From NCBI RefSeq assembly GCF_009687885.1, contig NZ_BLAF01000023.1, positions 18,833 to 82,832 of the forward strand: a stretch of DNA of 64,000 nucleotides. The letters are read 5' to 3'. Below, piece by piece: positions 34,666 through 43,503 of the stretch. The stretch is from Acrocarpospora pleiomorpha (GTDB lineage Bacteria > Actinomycetota > Actinomycetes > Streptosporangiales > Streptosporangiaceae). Numbering within the stretch: the first letter of the stretch is position 1; each line of letters begins with the position of its first letter. The position numbers and the translations under genes are program-made. The notes under the pieces are model-generated. The model made no database searches and was not told the DNA's origin. It saw only the letters and a program-made list of their open reading frames with translations.

Positions 34666-35222
34666 AGGAAGCGGCTCTGGGCTTTCAGGGCCTGCTCGTC
34701 GCCCTGGTAGACGGCGTCGGCCACCCTGCCGAGACCGGCCCGGAGCAGCTCCAGCTGCCCCAGGAGCTCGGCGTGGGCGGCCGGGCGGCGGGACATCGGC
34801 AGGTTGGCGTAGGCGTTGAGGCTGGTGGGCAGGTAGTCGCGGATGGTCTGCGACACCACGTGCAGCTGGTCGGGCGCGGTGGTGAGCACCTCCGCGCGGT
34901 CCAGCACCTCCTTGAGCAGCCCGCCCAGCTCCTGCGCCTGCCGCAGCACGTCGTCAGGAAATCTCCCGGGCAGCCCGGCGAGCAGGGTGTCGAGGTCCGC
35001 GCGCAGCTCGGCGGTCTCGACCTCGGCGTGGGAGAGCACCACGCGGGTGCGGTCGGGCGGGGCGAGCAGGGCGCCGATGCCGTACAGACCGGCGACGACC
35101 ACCGGCCAGAACGCGCCCGCGACGCCCGCGAAGACCAGGCCGACGCCGATCAGGGCGAGGATCGAGCCGACGATGTTCTTCGTGGAGCCCAGGTAGCGGA
35201 AGATCCGCTCACTGGTAGCCAC
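34629..35222 (-). CDS. XpaC-like membrane protein
   Basis: The protein has 197 residues with two adjacent hydrophobic helices near the N-terminus (residues about 17-52: VGSILALIGVGLVFAG and VVVAGLYGIGALL), followed by a soluble alpha-helical region with heptad-like Leu spacing. XpaC of Bacillus has this layout and lies next to a TelA homologue, as here, so I assign it by layout and context. It overlaps the 3' end of the vWA lipoprotein gene by 14 bp and is the last gene of a four-gene minus-strand operon. Confidence 0.6.
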   Translation of the reverse strand: MATSERIFRYLGSTKNIVGSILALIGVGLVFAGVAGAFWPVVVAGLYGIGALLAPPDRTRVVLSHAEVETAELRADLDTLLAGLPGRFPDDVLRQAQELGGLLKEVLDRAEVLTTAPDQLHVVSQTIRDYLPTSLNAYANLPMSRRPAAHAELLGQLELLRAGLGRVADAVYQGDEQALKAQSRFLQDRFGGSELDL

Positions 35223-36705
35223 GGATCTCCTTGAAGGCGGCGGCCAGCGAGCCCGTGCGGGCGTCGAAGACCGCGCCGCCGGTGAGGGTGGCGATCCCGG
35301 TCATCTCCTCGACGTCGCTGTCGCCGAACAGCACCACGAAGGTCGGGACCGTCCGCTGCTGCTCCGGCAGGGAGCGGTAGAACCCGTCGAAGGCCGCCGC
35401 GTCGGAGCCGTCGGTGTTCTCGCCGTCGGTCATCAGCACGATCGAGGTGTAGTGGCCCGGCTCCACCGGCTCGGAGTAGGCGGTGCGGAGCGCGTCGAAG
35501 ATGGCCGTGCCGCCCGCGGCCTGGAGGCTCTCGGCGAACGAGCGGATCTCGCCCAGCGCCGCCTCCGGGTCCCGTTCCGGCAGCGTGAACGCGCGGGGCG
35601 GCAGCGGCGCGTCGTTGAAGGGGATCATGGTGACCGCCTCGCGGTTGCGGAACCGGGAGAACGTGCCGGAGGCGGAGGTGTCCGCGCCGGTCAGGGTGAC
35701 CAGGGCCTGGCGCAGCGCGGCGATCCTGTCGCCTTCCATGGAGCCCGAGGTGTCCAGCACGAACCTGGCTCGTGCGGGCACCCGCACCTCGTTCAGGTAC
35801 GCGGCGATCAGCTCGTCGGCCGCCGAGCGCCGGTTCGGGAACGGCAGCTCCACGAGGGGCGGCGCGGTGCCGATGCCGGGCACGATCGGCCGCCGGAAGG
35901 TGGTGTTCATGATCTGCCGCTGGGTGTCCGGGGTGCGCAGCCAGGCGGCGAGCTGGTTGTAGGCGTCCTTCTTGGGGGAGGACGCCAGCAGGGTCAGCGG
36001 GTAGTCGGCGGAGACCACGCCGTCGCTCGGGTAGATCAGGGTGAGGTTCATGCCCCGCAGCACGGACTCGTAGTTGATCAGGCCGTCCACGCCGGGGCTG
36101 CGGTTGTACGCGTCGGCCAGCCAGCCGGAGGAGCCCGAGGTCAGCCGCTGGGCCGAGAAGAATCCCTTCAGCTTCGGGGTGACCGCGTCGATCTGCTCCG
36201 CGCTGAGCGCCTCGTCGGCGTCCGAGAGCGCCGCCGCCACGCCGACGAGCGCGGAGAAGCCGGAGTTGGAGGAGGCCGGGTTGGTCATGCCGAAGGTGAA
36301 CTTGCCCTGCGTCGCCGCGGCCGTGATGTCCGACCACGACGGGGGAGCGCTGTCCCAGCCGAGTTCGGCGGCCTTGGCGGGCTTCAGGCCGAGCACGACC
36401 GGGGAGTTCATGATCTTGATCTCGCTGGACAGCCGTTCCCGCGCGCCGTCGATCAGCGACAGGTAGCGGTTGGAGGAGAACCAGATCGCGTCGTAGCGGC
36501 CGTCCGCGCCGCCGCTCGCCACCTGCTCGGCGCCGTCCAGGGTGCCGGTGTAGGTGAGCTCCACGTTCAGCCCGGAGTCCTTGAGCAGGGGTTCCAGGTC
36601 TTTGACCTCGCTTCCGGCGAGGATGCGGAAGGTGTCCTCCTCGCCGGAGCAGGCCGCGCTCGCCAGCAGGGCGAAGGCCAGCAGGACGTGGGCCAGGCGG
36701 GTCAC
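35209..36705 (-). CDS. Lipoprotein: solute-binding-like domain fused to a von Willebrand A domain
   Basis: The protein has 498 residues. A lipobox ends the signal sequence (LASAACS), so it is anchored on the outer face of the membrane. Residues 30-300 resemble an extracellular solute-binding protein (FRILAGSEVKDLEPLL, VVLGLKPAKAAELGW). The C-terminal 190 residues are a vWA domain with MIDAS motif DTSGSM and the distal MTDGENTDG. No ABC permease or ATPase accompanies it, so the binding fold probably senses or scaffolds. The ATG at 36705 overlaps the telA stop and the 3' end overlaps the XpaC-like gene, indicating tight coupling. Confidence 0.8.
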   Translation of the reverse strand: MTRLAHVLLAFALLASAACSGEEDTFRILAGSEVKDLEPLLKDSGLNVELTYTGTLDGAEQVASGGADGRYDAIWFSSNRYLSLIDGARERLSSEIKIMNSPVVLGLKPAKAAELGWDSAPPSWSDITAAATQGKFTFGMTNPASSNSGFSALVGVAAALSDADEALSAEQIDAVTPKLKGFFSAQRLTSGSSGWLADAYNRSPGVDGLINYESVLRGMNLTLIYPSDGVVSADYPLTLLASSPKKDAYNQLAAWLRTPDTQRQIMNTTFRRPIVPGIGTAPPLVELPFPNRRSAADELIAAYLNEVRVPARARFVLDTSGSMEGDRIAALRQALVTLTGADTSASGTFSRFRNREAVTMIPFNDAPLPPRAFTLPERDPEAALGEIRSFAESLQAAGGTAIFDALRTAYSEPVEPGHYTSIVLMTDGENTDGSDAAAFDGFYRSLPEQQRTVPTFVVLFGDSDVEEMTGIATLTGGAVFDARTGSLAAAFKEIRGYQ

Positions 36706-37793
36706 TCGGCGCTCCTGGCCAGGTACGTCTGCGCGTGTTCCAGCTCCACGGTCAGGCTCGACACGGTGGTCGCCATGTTCTCGGTGGCCTGCGCGCGGAA
36801 GGTGTCGATCATGTCGATGGTGGCGTAGATGTTGTCGAACGCGCGGCGCAGCGAGTCCAGGTTGACCGTGGTCGAGGCGCTCTGGGTCTGGATCTCGGCG
36901 GCCTGCGTGCGCAGCAGCTCGCTGGTCGCCACGATCAGGTCGGAGGTGGTCTGGTTGAGGGCGCTGATCTGGTCCAGGACCAGCTTCTGCCCGGCCAGGG
37001 CCTGGGCCACCGTGACGGCGGTGCGCAGGGCCGCGATCGTGGTGGTCGTGGCGCGGTCCACGCCCTTGATGAGTTCCAGGTTGTTCTTCCGTACCAGGTC
37101 GAGGGCGAGGTAGCCCTGCGCGGAGACGGCGAGCTGGGTGAGCAGGTCCTGGTGCTTCTGGCGCACGCCGAACAGGGCGTCGGAGCGGAGCGCGACCGCC
37201 TGCTCCTCGTCGGCGGTGAGCAGGTGGTTCTCCAGCTCGGCGTCCAGGGCGGCGGCCAGCGTCGCGTACTCCTGGAGTTTCAGCATGGACTCCCAGAGCA
37301 CGCGGCGCTCGCCCTCGATCGCGGCGTTGTCCTTCAGCAGCTCGTCCTGGCCGGATTTGAGGGCGCGGACGATGTCGTCCAGGTGCTTCTGCGCGCTATG
37401 AAATTTCGCGAAATAGTCGCGCAGGCCGGCGGGGATGAGGCCGAGGAACTTGCGGGCGCCGGTGGCCTGGCGAGGGTCCAGGTCGACGATCGTGCGACGC
37501 AGGGCGACCAGCTGGCCGGGGACCGGTCCGGACGCGCTCGCCACCGGGCGCTTCAGCATGCGGTTGGCCACCTGGGCGGACGAGCGGATCTCGGTGTCGC
37601 CCATGGCGGTGATGCCCGCGACCTTGCGGGTGAACTCCGGCGCGCGCGGGTCCATCGCGGCCAGCTCCGCGGCGAACCCGCGGGCCCGCTCGGCGAGTTC
37701 GGCGGCGCGGTCGGCCGGGATCGGCAGCATCGAGGCGGCCTTCTCGGCGGGCACCGGCGGAACCGGGTCGGGCGGGGTGAGTACTAGGTCCAA
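36702..37793 (-). CDS. telA: TelA-family toxic anion resistance protein
   Basis: The protein has 363 residues, almost entirely helical and charged, with the family signatures MGDTEIRSSAQVANRML, LRRTIVDLDP, RKFLGLIPAG, KFHSAQKHLDDIVRALKSGQDELLKDNAAIEGE and LITGVDRA-like ELIKGVDRATTTT. TelA proteins are linked to tellurite and envelope stress tolerance with no known enzymatic activity. The TTG start at 37793 is supported by GAGGA seven bases upstream. It overlaps the following vWA lipoprotein start and follows the solute-binding-like gene by 38 bp, within which AGAAGCC recurs three times. Confidence 0.88.
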   Translation of the reverse strand: MDLVLTPPDPVPPVPAEKAASMLPIPADRAAELAERARGFAAELAAMDPRAPEFTRKVAGITAMGDTEIRSSAQVANRMLKRPVASASGPVPGQLVALRRTIVDLDPRQATGARKFLGLIPAGLRDYFAKFHSAQKHLDDIVRALKSGQDELLKDNAAIEGERRVLWESMLKLQEYATLAAALDAELENHLLTADEEQAVALRSDALFGVRQKHQDLLTQLAVSAQGYLALDLVRKNNLELIKGVDRATTTTIAALRTAVTVAQALAGQKLVLDQISALNQTTSDLIVATSELLRTQAAEIQTQSASTTVNLDSLRRAFDNIYATIDMIDTFRAQATENMATTVSSLTVELEHAQTYLARSAE

Positions 37794-37831
37794 CGGGGGA
37801 TCCTCACGGGCTTCTGTGGCTTCTACGGCTT

Positions 37832-38896
37832 CTATGGCTTGAGGTAGCGCTCCTCGATCAACGAGATGAGCTGCTCCAAGTGGTCATATGTCGGAGGCTC
37901 GACCACGTTGACGAGGTTCGTGGTGAGCGGGGTGTTCTTGGCGAGGTTGGCGAAGACCTGGGGGTTCGCGGTGCGGAAGCCGTACCGGGCGGCGAGGGCG
38001 GCGAACTCGGGGTCCTCGGTGAGCAGGCGGCCGACCCGGGTGGCGGGCTCGTCGAAGGGGACCAGGGTGTGCTTGCTGAGCACGGTCGGCGAGGGGTACA
38101 GCAGGCGCATCTCGGGGCGGATCGCGCCGTCGGCGGCGAACAGGTGCGCCGCGTACTGGGCCTCATAGATCACGACCATGGGCGTCTTGCCCATGCCCAT
38201 GGCGAGATAGTCCTCGAAGGGCGCCTCGGTCGTGGACTCGGAGTAGCCCTGGTCGAGGAAGAGCGGCGCCACCGCCTCGGCCACCTTCCCGGACTGTTCC
38301 GCCGATGTCACGACATCGTCGCCGTTGGCGACATAGCTGGTCATCGCCAGGTACATGGCGGCCGAGTTGGAGGTACGGATATCGGTGGTCGTCAGCAGGA
38401 CCCGCTTACGCGCCTGATACGACGAACCCGGCAAAGAATCCCACCGAGTCCCCTTCGCCACCAAATCCAGATATTTCCGGATATCGAGGGTTTCGCCGGT
38501 GACCACGCCCGCCCGCGTCAGGGCGTCCACGATCGGCTCGAAGGTCGCCACGCTCATCGGCGAGTGGAACGGGGAGAACGTCACGCTTGCCCCGCGATCC
38601 TTCTTGATCTTCTCGGCGGCCGGCGCGCTCGACGGGAACGCGAAGGCGTACCCGCTCAGATCCACCGAACCCGCGATCTCCCGCGACCCGGCCGTGTCCA
38701 CCTCGACCCGCAGCCCGTGCTTGGCGAAGGCGGCCTTGACCTGCGGGTCGTCGAAGAACGGCTTCTTCTCGGAACCGATCACCCCGCGCACCACGGTGAG
38801 CTCCGAGCCCTCCCGGTTCCCCAGCACCAGGGCCGCGGCGACTCCGCCGCAGAGCAGGAGCGCCAGCACGGCGCCAATCCAGCGTCTACTACTCAT
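37832..38896 (-). CDS. Membrane-anchored solute-binding-like protein
   Basis: The protein has 354 residues with an N-terminal membrane anchor (WIGAVLALLLCGGVAAALVLG) that lacks a clear lipobox; the Cys is inside the helix. The remainder resembles a periplasmic binding fold (TVVRGVIGSEKKPFFDD, GYAFAFPSSAPAAEKIK, MVVIYEAQYAAHLF). It is the promoter-proximal gene of the operon with telA, the vWA lipoprotein and the XpaC-like gene. The sequence resembles the first half of the vWA lipoprotein only in fold, as far as I can judge by eye. The substrate is unknown. Confidence 0.65.
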   Translation of the reverse strand: MSSRRWIGAVLALLLCGGVAAALVLGNREGSELTVVRGVIGSEKKPFFDDPQVKAAFAKHGLRVEVDTAGSREIAGSVDLSGYAFAFPSSAPAAEKIKKDRGASVTFSPFHSPMSVATFEPIVDALTRAGVVTGETLDIRKYLDLVAKGTRWDSLPGSSYQARKRVLLTTTDIRTSNSAAMYLAMTSYVANGDDVVTSAEQSGKVAEAVAPLFLDQGYSESTTEAPFEDYLAMGMGKTPMVVIYEAQYAAHLFAADGAIRPEMRLLYPSPTVLSKHTLVPFDEPATRVGRLLTEDPEFAALAARYGFRTANPQVFANLAKNTPLTTNLVNVVEPPTYDHLEQLISLIEERYLKP

Positions 38897-39112
38897 CTCA
38901 CCCTGAATTATGTGAGCCGCCCGCTTTGCCCGGTGGTCCGGAAGACAGAATTCAGCGCGTGTTCATTTTGGGGTAATTGGGGGGTCGACTCCCCCCGGGG
39001 CTGCCTGTTATCCCACCCGGGCGCAGAGAACCCCTCCAGAACGCACGATTGCATTTTTTCGGTCCTGGCCTGATGTGACGATGCTTGCGTTTTCGATTAC
39101 GGGGAGGCGAAC

Positions 39113-41074
39113 GTGTACCGCGATCCGATGTTGCCGCCGGTGGTGGCCAGAGCGCTGGCGGAGTACCGCACGCTGCTGGCCGAACACGGCATCACCTGGG
39201 GAGAACCACCGCTGGGTTACGTGCGAATGATGAGCTTCCTCCGGTTCCCGGATGAGGCGTACCAGATGTCCAAAGAGCCGGACCTGGACCGGGCGTTCCG
39301 GGACGCGCTGGACGGCCATCCCACGCCGGACGGGCTGACCGTCCTGCGGCTGCTCCCCGCCGGGCTCCGGCTGGAGGCCCGCCCGCTGGCCATGCTCTCC
39401 GAGCACCCGCTGCCGTGCGTGCTGCTGATCGACTCCGCCCGCGACACGGCGACCCCCGTCCGCGTGGACGGGCAGACCCACCTCGTCCCGGCCGGCGGGG
39501 CCCGGCTGATCGAGATCACCACCGGCAGCGCCCTCACCGTGGCCGGGGAGGAAGTGGACCTGTCCGTGCTGACCAGGGCCGCCGTGCCCGCGCGGCTGCG
39601 GCTGCGGGCGGGCTTCCCGTGCCGGTGGAGCGTCACCACCACCGACGGCCAGGGATGGTATCCGGCGGGCGCCGACCGCCGCCGCGACTACCACGGCGTG
39701 CCGTTCTTCCACGGCGACGACCTGGTGCTGGACGTCCCCGCCGAACCCCTCACCGTGCGGGCCTGCCGCGGCATGGAGTACGGCACCGCCGAGACCGCCG
39801 CCCACCCCGCCCCCTGGCGGGAGACCCTGGTCGAGCTGGCCCCCGAGCGCCTCTACGACGCCGCCGCCCGCGGCTGGTACGGCGCGGACCTGCACGTGCA
39901 CCTCAACTGGGCGGGCGACATCGTGGGCACCCCCGCCGCGGCCGCCGCCATGCAGCACGGCGAGGACCTGCACGTGCTCAACCTGGTCGCCGGGAACGTC
40001 GCCGGCGAGCGCGTCTACGACCGCGAGGCGCTGCAGCACTGGGCGGGCCGCGACCTGCCCTGGTCGGACGCCTCGCACGTGGCCAGGATGGGCGTCGAAT
40101 ACCGCAACGACCTGCTCGGCCACGTGCACGCGTTCGGCCTGACCGCGCCCCCGTCGATCTACCACACCGGCTTCCTCGGCCAGGCCGACTGGCCGCCCAA
40201 CGGCGCCGCCTGCGGCGAGCTGAAGGAACTGCGGGCCGTGCTCGGCTACGCGCACCCGTTCCACGGCCCGATCCTGGAGCCCCGCGAGATCACCGGCTCC
40301 GGCGAGCGCAACTGCGACGCCCGCGCCCTGGTCGTGGACGCCGCGCTCGGCCTGGTGGACGGCATGGAGCTGCTGCACTTCTCCGAGATCTCCGGCACGG
40401 TGAGCGTCTACCGCCGCCTGATCGGCGCGGGCAACCGGCTGGCGGCCCTGGCGGGCACCGACACGATGCTCTCCTTCACCCGGCAGGACACGGTCTCCAG
40501 CCCGCCCGGCTGGGAACGCGTCTACGCGCGCCTCGGCGGCCCCCTCTCCGCCGAGTCGTTCGCGAACGCCGTACGGCACGGGCGGACCTTCGCCACCACC
40601 GGACCCTGGCTCGAACTCCGCGTGACCGACGAGAACACCGGCGTCGCCCGCGACGTCGGCGACACCCTGCACCTGCGGCCCGGCGACCGGGTCACCGTCA
40701 CCGCCCGCACCATCGGCCCCGAGGTGGAGCGCCTCGAACTGCACACCGCGGGCGGCCTGCTCGCCGTCGGCCCCGCCGGTGAGCTGTCGGCCACCCTCGA
40801 CGTCCTGGAGCCCACCTACGTCGTCGCCGCGGCCGCCGGCGGGCGCCACCCCCGATCGCTCCACCGCGAGGTGTACGCCCACACCAGCCCGGTCTACCTG
40901 GACGTGGCCGGACGCCACGTGGCGCGGGCCGAGGACGTGCGCTGGTGCCTGGAGTGGCTCACCCTGCTGGCGGGCACCGTGCGCGAGCACGCCCGCCTCG
41001 ACTCGCCCGACCAGCTCCGCGACCACCTCGACCTGATCGAGAAGGCCGCCGCCGTCTACAAGTCCCGGCTCTAA
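39113..41074 (+). CDS. CehA/McbA-type PHP-domain metallohydrolase
   Basis: The protein has 653 residues. The central region begins a PHP-like metal site at WYGADLHVHLNWAGD and continues with ELKELRAVLGYAHPFHGP and GMELLHFSEIS; LAALAGTDTM and RTFATTGPWLELRV close the domain. CehA/McbA enzymes hydrolyse carbamate esters, but most homologues have unknown natural substrates, and the long N- and C-terminal beta-rich extensions here are outside the catalytic part. The GTG at 39113 follows GGGGAGG by five bases. It stands alone on the plus strand between the TelA operon and the aldo/keto reductase. Confidence 0.7.
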   Translation: MYRDPMLPPVVARALAEYRTLLAEHGITWGEPPLGYVRMMSFLRFPDEAYQMSKEPDLDRAFRDALDGHPTPDGLTVLRLLPAGLRLEARPLAMLSEHPLPCVLLIDSARDTATPVRVDGQTHLVPAGGARLIEITTGSALTVAGEEVDLSVLTRAAVPARLRLRAGFPCRWSVTTTDGQGWYPAGADRRRDYHGVPFFHGDDLVLDVPAEPLTVRACRGMEYGTAETAAHPAPWRETLVELAPERLYDAAARGWYGADLHVHLNWAGDIVGTPAAAAAMQHGEDLHVLNLVAGNVAGERVYDREALQHWAGRDLPWSDASHVARMGVEYRNDLLGHVHAFGLTAPPSIYHTGFLGQADWPPNGAACGELKELRAVLGYAHPFHGPILEPREITGSGERNCDARALVVDAALGLVDGMELLHFSEISGTVSVYRRLIGAGNRLAALAGTDTMLSFTRQDTVSSPPGWERVYARLGGPLSAESFANAVRHGRTFATTGPWLELRVTDENTGVARDVGDTLHLRPGDRVTVTARTIGPEVERLELHTAGGLLAVGPAGELSATLDVLEPTYVVAAAAGGRHPRSLHREVYAHTSPVYLDVAGRHVARAEDVRWCLEWLTLLAGTVREHARLDSPDQLRDHLDLIEKAAAVYKSRL

Positions 41075-41077
41075 GGT

Positions 41078-41108
41078 TTGACTTGGAGCGCGCTCCAGAT
41101 CCCAGACT
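41078..41108 (+). promoter_or_regulatory. MerR-type promoter with central dyad
   Basis: TTGACT (41078-41083) is followed at 19 bp, the overlong spacing typical of MerR-regulated promoters, by CAGACT (41103-41108). The spacer contains a perfect 14-bp palindrome, TGGAGCGCGCTCCA (41084-41097). The geometry implies activation by DNA distortion by a MerR-family protein not encoded in this window. Confidence 0.6.
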
Positions 41109-41153
41109 TCCTCTCAGCGCCCGATCTGGAACGGGCGCGGGAGAGGAATCCGG

Positions 41154-42143
41154 ATGAGATACCGCACGATCGGCACGAACCCGGACACCCGCCGCGAGGT
41201 GAGCGTGCTCAGCCTCGGCGCGATGTTGTTCGGCACCGCCACCGACGAGCCCACGTCGATGGCCATCCTCGACCGGTACGTCGAGGCCGGGGGCACCTTC
41301 ATCGACACCTCCGGCAACTACGCGTTCTGGATGAACGGCGGCCAGGGCGGCGAGAGCGAGGGCGTGCTCGGCCGCTGGCGGCGCAGCCGCGGCGTCGGCG
41401 ACGAGATCGTCATCGCCACCAAGGTGGGCGGTCGCCCGCTCGCCCCCGGCACCAGCTACACCGACAACCCCGAGGGCCTGTCGGCCAAGGTGATCAGGGA
41501 GTCGGCGGAGCGCAGCAGGGAACGCCTCGGCATGGACCGGCTGCACCTGATGTACGCGCACATCGAGGACACCCGGGTGCCGCTCAGGGAGACCGTCGAG
41601 GGCTTCGCCGAGCTGGTCGCCGACGGCACGGTCGGCCTGCTCGGCGTGAGCAACCACTGGACCTGGCGGGTCGAGCGGGCGCGCAGCCTCGCGGCGGCGG
41701 CGGGCCTGCCCGGCTACGAGGTGCTCCAGTACCAGCACAGCTACGTGCGCCGCCGTACCGACCGGCCCTCCCAGCTGTCGGCGGACGGCGACCTGGGCGC
41801 GACCAGCGGGGACCTGCTCAGCTATGTGCGGGAGAACCCCGAGCTGACGCTGGTGGCGTACGGGCCGCTGCTCAGGGGCGGCTACGTCCGGACGGACCGG
41901 CTCGACGCGGGTCTTGACGGGCCGGGCAAGCAGCCGAGGCTGGCCGCGCTCGCCGAGGTGGCCAAGGAGACGGGGGCGACCGTCAACCAGGTGGTGCTGG
42001 CCTGGCTGATGGGCGGGGAGATCCCGGTGCTGCCGCTGGTCGGCTGTTCCTCGGTGGCCCAGCTGGAGGAGGCGCTGGGCGCGGTCGACCTGGACCTGAG
42101 CGTGGCGCAGCGGGCCCGGCTGGACGCGGCGGGGGTCAGCTGA
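41154..42143 (+). CDS. Aldo/keto reductase
   Basis: The protein has 329 residues. The catalytic tetrad is readable: Asp and Tyr in FIDTSGNYAF, Lys in IATKVGGR and His in MYAHIED. VSNHWTWRVERA and IPVLPLVGCSSVAQLEEALGA are cofactor-binding and C-terminal family signatures for an NADPH-dependent enzyme. The carbonyl substrate is not evident. Transcription probably starts from the MerR-type promoter 46 bp upstream, so induction by a small-molecule or stress signal is likely. The 3' end overlaps the convergent efeB stop by 8 bp. Confidence 0.9.
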   Translation: MRYRTIGTNPDTRREVSVLSLGAMLFGTATDEPTSMAILDRYVEAGGTFIDTSGNYAFWMNGGQGGESEGVLGRWRRSRGVGDEIVIATKVGGRPLAPGTSYTDNPEGLSAKVIRESAERSRERLGMDRLHLMYAHIEDTRVPLRETVEGFAELVADGTVGLLGVSNHWTWRVERARSLAAAAGLPGYEVLQYQHSYVRRRTDRPSQLSADGDLGATSGDLLSYVRENPELTLVAYGPLLRGGYVRTDRLDAGLDGPGKQPRLAALAEVAKETGATVNQVVLAWLMGGEIPVLPLVGCSSVAQLEEALGAVDLDLSVAQRARLDAAGVS

Positions 42144-43389
42144 ACAGGGTCCGGCCCCAGTAGTCGCCCGCGTCCCGCACGCCCGGCGGGATCGCGAACA
42201 GGCCGCTGGAGACGTGCTTGATGTACTCGTTGAGCACGTCCTGCCGGGCCAGCGCCAGCTGCACGGGGACGAACTGGCGGTGCGGGTCGCGCTGGTAGGC
42301 GATGAAGAACAGCCCGGCGTCCAGGCGGCCCAGGCCGTCGGAGCCGTCCACGAAGTTGTAGCCGCGGCGGAGCAGGCGGGCCCCGCCGTGGCTGGACGGA
42401 TGGGCGAGCTTGACGTGCGCGACGGCGGCGATCAAGGGCTGGCCGTCGGGGCCCTTCCTGGCGAAGTCGGGCTCGTCGAACTCCTTCGCCATGCCGAGGG
42501 CGGCGCCCTCGCCCTTGCTGCGGCCGAAGATCGCCTCCTGCTCGGTGAGCGAGGTGCGGTCCCAGGTCTCGATGTGCATCCTGATCTTGCGGGTGACCAG
42601 GTAGCTGCCCCCGGTCATCCAGGATGCGCCGTCCTCCTCGGCCACCCACAGGTGGTCGCGGAGCATGCCGGTGTCCTCCAGCTTCAGGTTGGCGGTGCCG
42701 TCCTTGAAGCCCATCAGGTTGCGCGGCGTGGCCTGGGCCCGCGAGGTCGAGGAGGTGCGGCCGAAACCCAGCTGGGAGTAGCGCACCGACACCTTGCCGA
42801 AGCCGATCCTGGCCAGGTTGCGGATCGCGTGCACGGCCACCTGCGGGTCGTGCGCGCACGCCTGCACGCACAGGTCGCCGCCGGAGATCTCCGGCAGCAG
42901 CGCCTCGCCGGGGAACTTGGGCAGCTCGGCCAGGGCCGCCGGCTTGCGGTCGGCCAGCCCGAACCGGCCGTCGAACAGGGACGGGCCGAAGCCGATCGTC
43001 AGGGTCAGGCCGGACGCGGGCAGGCCCAGGGCCTCGCCGGTGTCGTCCGGCGGGGCCTCCGGCACGCCGCCGACCGCGCCGAACGTCCCGGCGTCATGGC
43101 CCTGGGTCATCCGGGCGGCGGCGGCCGTCCACTCCTGCAGCAGGTCCACCAGCTCGGCGCGGTCCTTCGTGGTGACGTCGAAGGCCACGAAATGCAGGCG
43201 GTCCTGGGCGGGCGTGACGATCCCGGCCTGGTGCTCGCCATAGAACGGCACCGGGTCGGAGGCCGACCCGGAGGGCGTGGCGGTGGCGGCCTCGTCCGGC
43301 AGGGACCGCACCGCCAGCGTGCCCGCCCCCGCGGCGGCCACCCCGGCCGCGCCGAGGCCGAACAGTTTCCGGCGGCTGATGCCCGGCAT
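42136..43389 (-). CDS. efeB: EfeB, DyP-type heme peroxidase of the iron uptake system
   Basis: The protein has 417 residues with a Tat signal (SRRKLFGLGAAG near the N-terminus). The DyP signature GFKDGTANL carries the distal Asp, and the C-terminal half keeps heme-proximal text (ARLLRRGYNFVDG, GLFFIAYQRDP). It is exported through Tat and supports EfeUO-mediated iron acquisition, either as ferrous oxidase or by handling heme iron. It is third in the efeU-efeO-efeB order, after a 114-bp gap that could hold its own promoter. Confidence 0.92.
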   Translation of the reverse strand: MPGISRRKLFGLGAAGVAAAGAGTLAVRSLPDEAATATPSGSASDPVPFYGEHQAGIVTPAQDRLHFVAFDVTTKDRAELVDLLQEWTAAAARMTQGHDAGTFGAVGGVPEAPPDDTGEALGLPASGLTLTIGFGPSLFDGRFGLADRKPAALAELPKFPGEALLPEISGGDLCVQACAHDPQVAVHAIRNLARIGFGKVSVRYSQLGFGRTSSTSRAQATPRNLMGFKDGTANLKLEDTGMLRDHLWVAEEDGASWMTGGSYLVTRKIRMHIETWDRTSLTEQEAIFGRSKGEGAALGMAKEFDEPDFARKGPDGQPLIAAVAHVKLAHPSSHGGARLLRRGYNFVDGSDGLGRLDAGLFFIAYQRDPHRQFVPVQLALARQDVLNEYIKHVSSGLFAIPPGVRDAGDYWGRTLFS

Positions 43390-43503
43390 ATGCGCTCCTA
43401 GAATTAACTAGAAAGTCGTGATCTGGACAGCCGCAGCGGTGAATGGCCTGGTTGGCGGTCATGCGGCTGTCCATGGGACGGGTTTCTGGTTAATAGTGCT
43501 GTC

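Noticed and set aside
37808..37834. Three 9-bp AGAAGCC-type repeats between the solute-binding-like gene and telA
   Set aside because: Too short and too few to call a structural or regulatory repeat; mentioned only in the telA entry.
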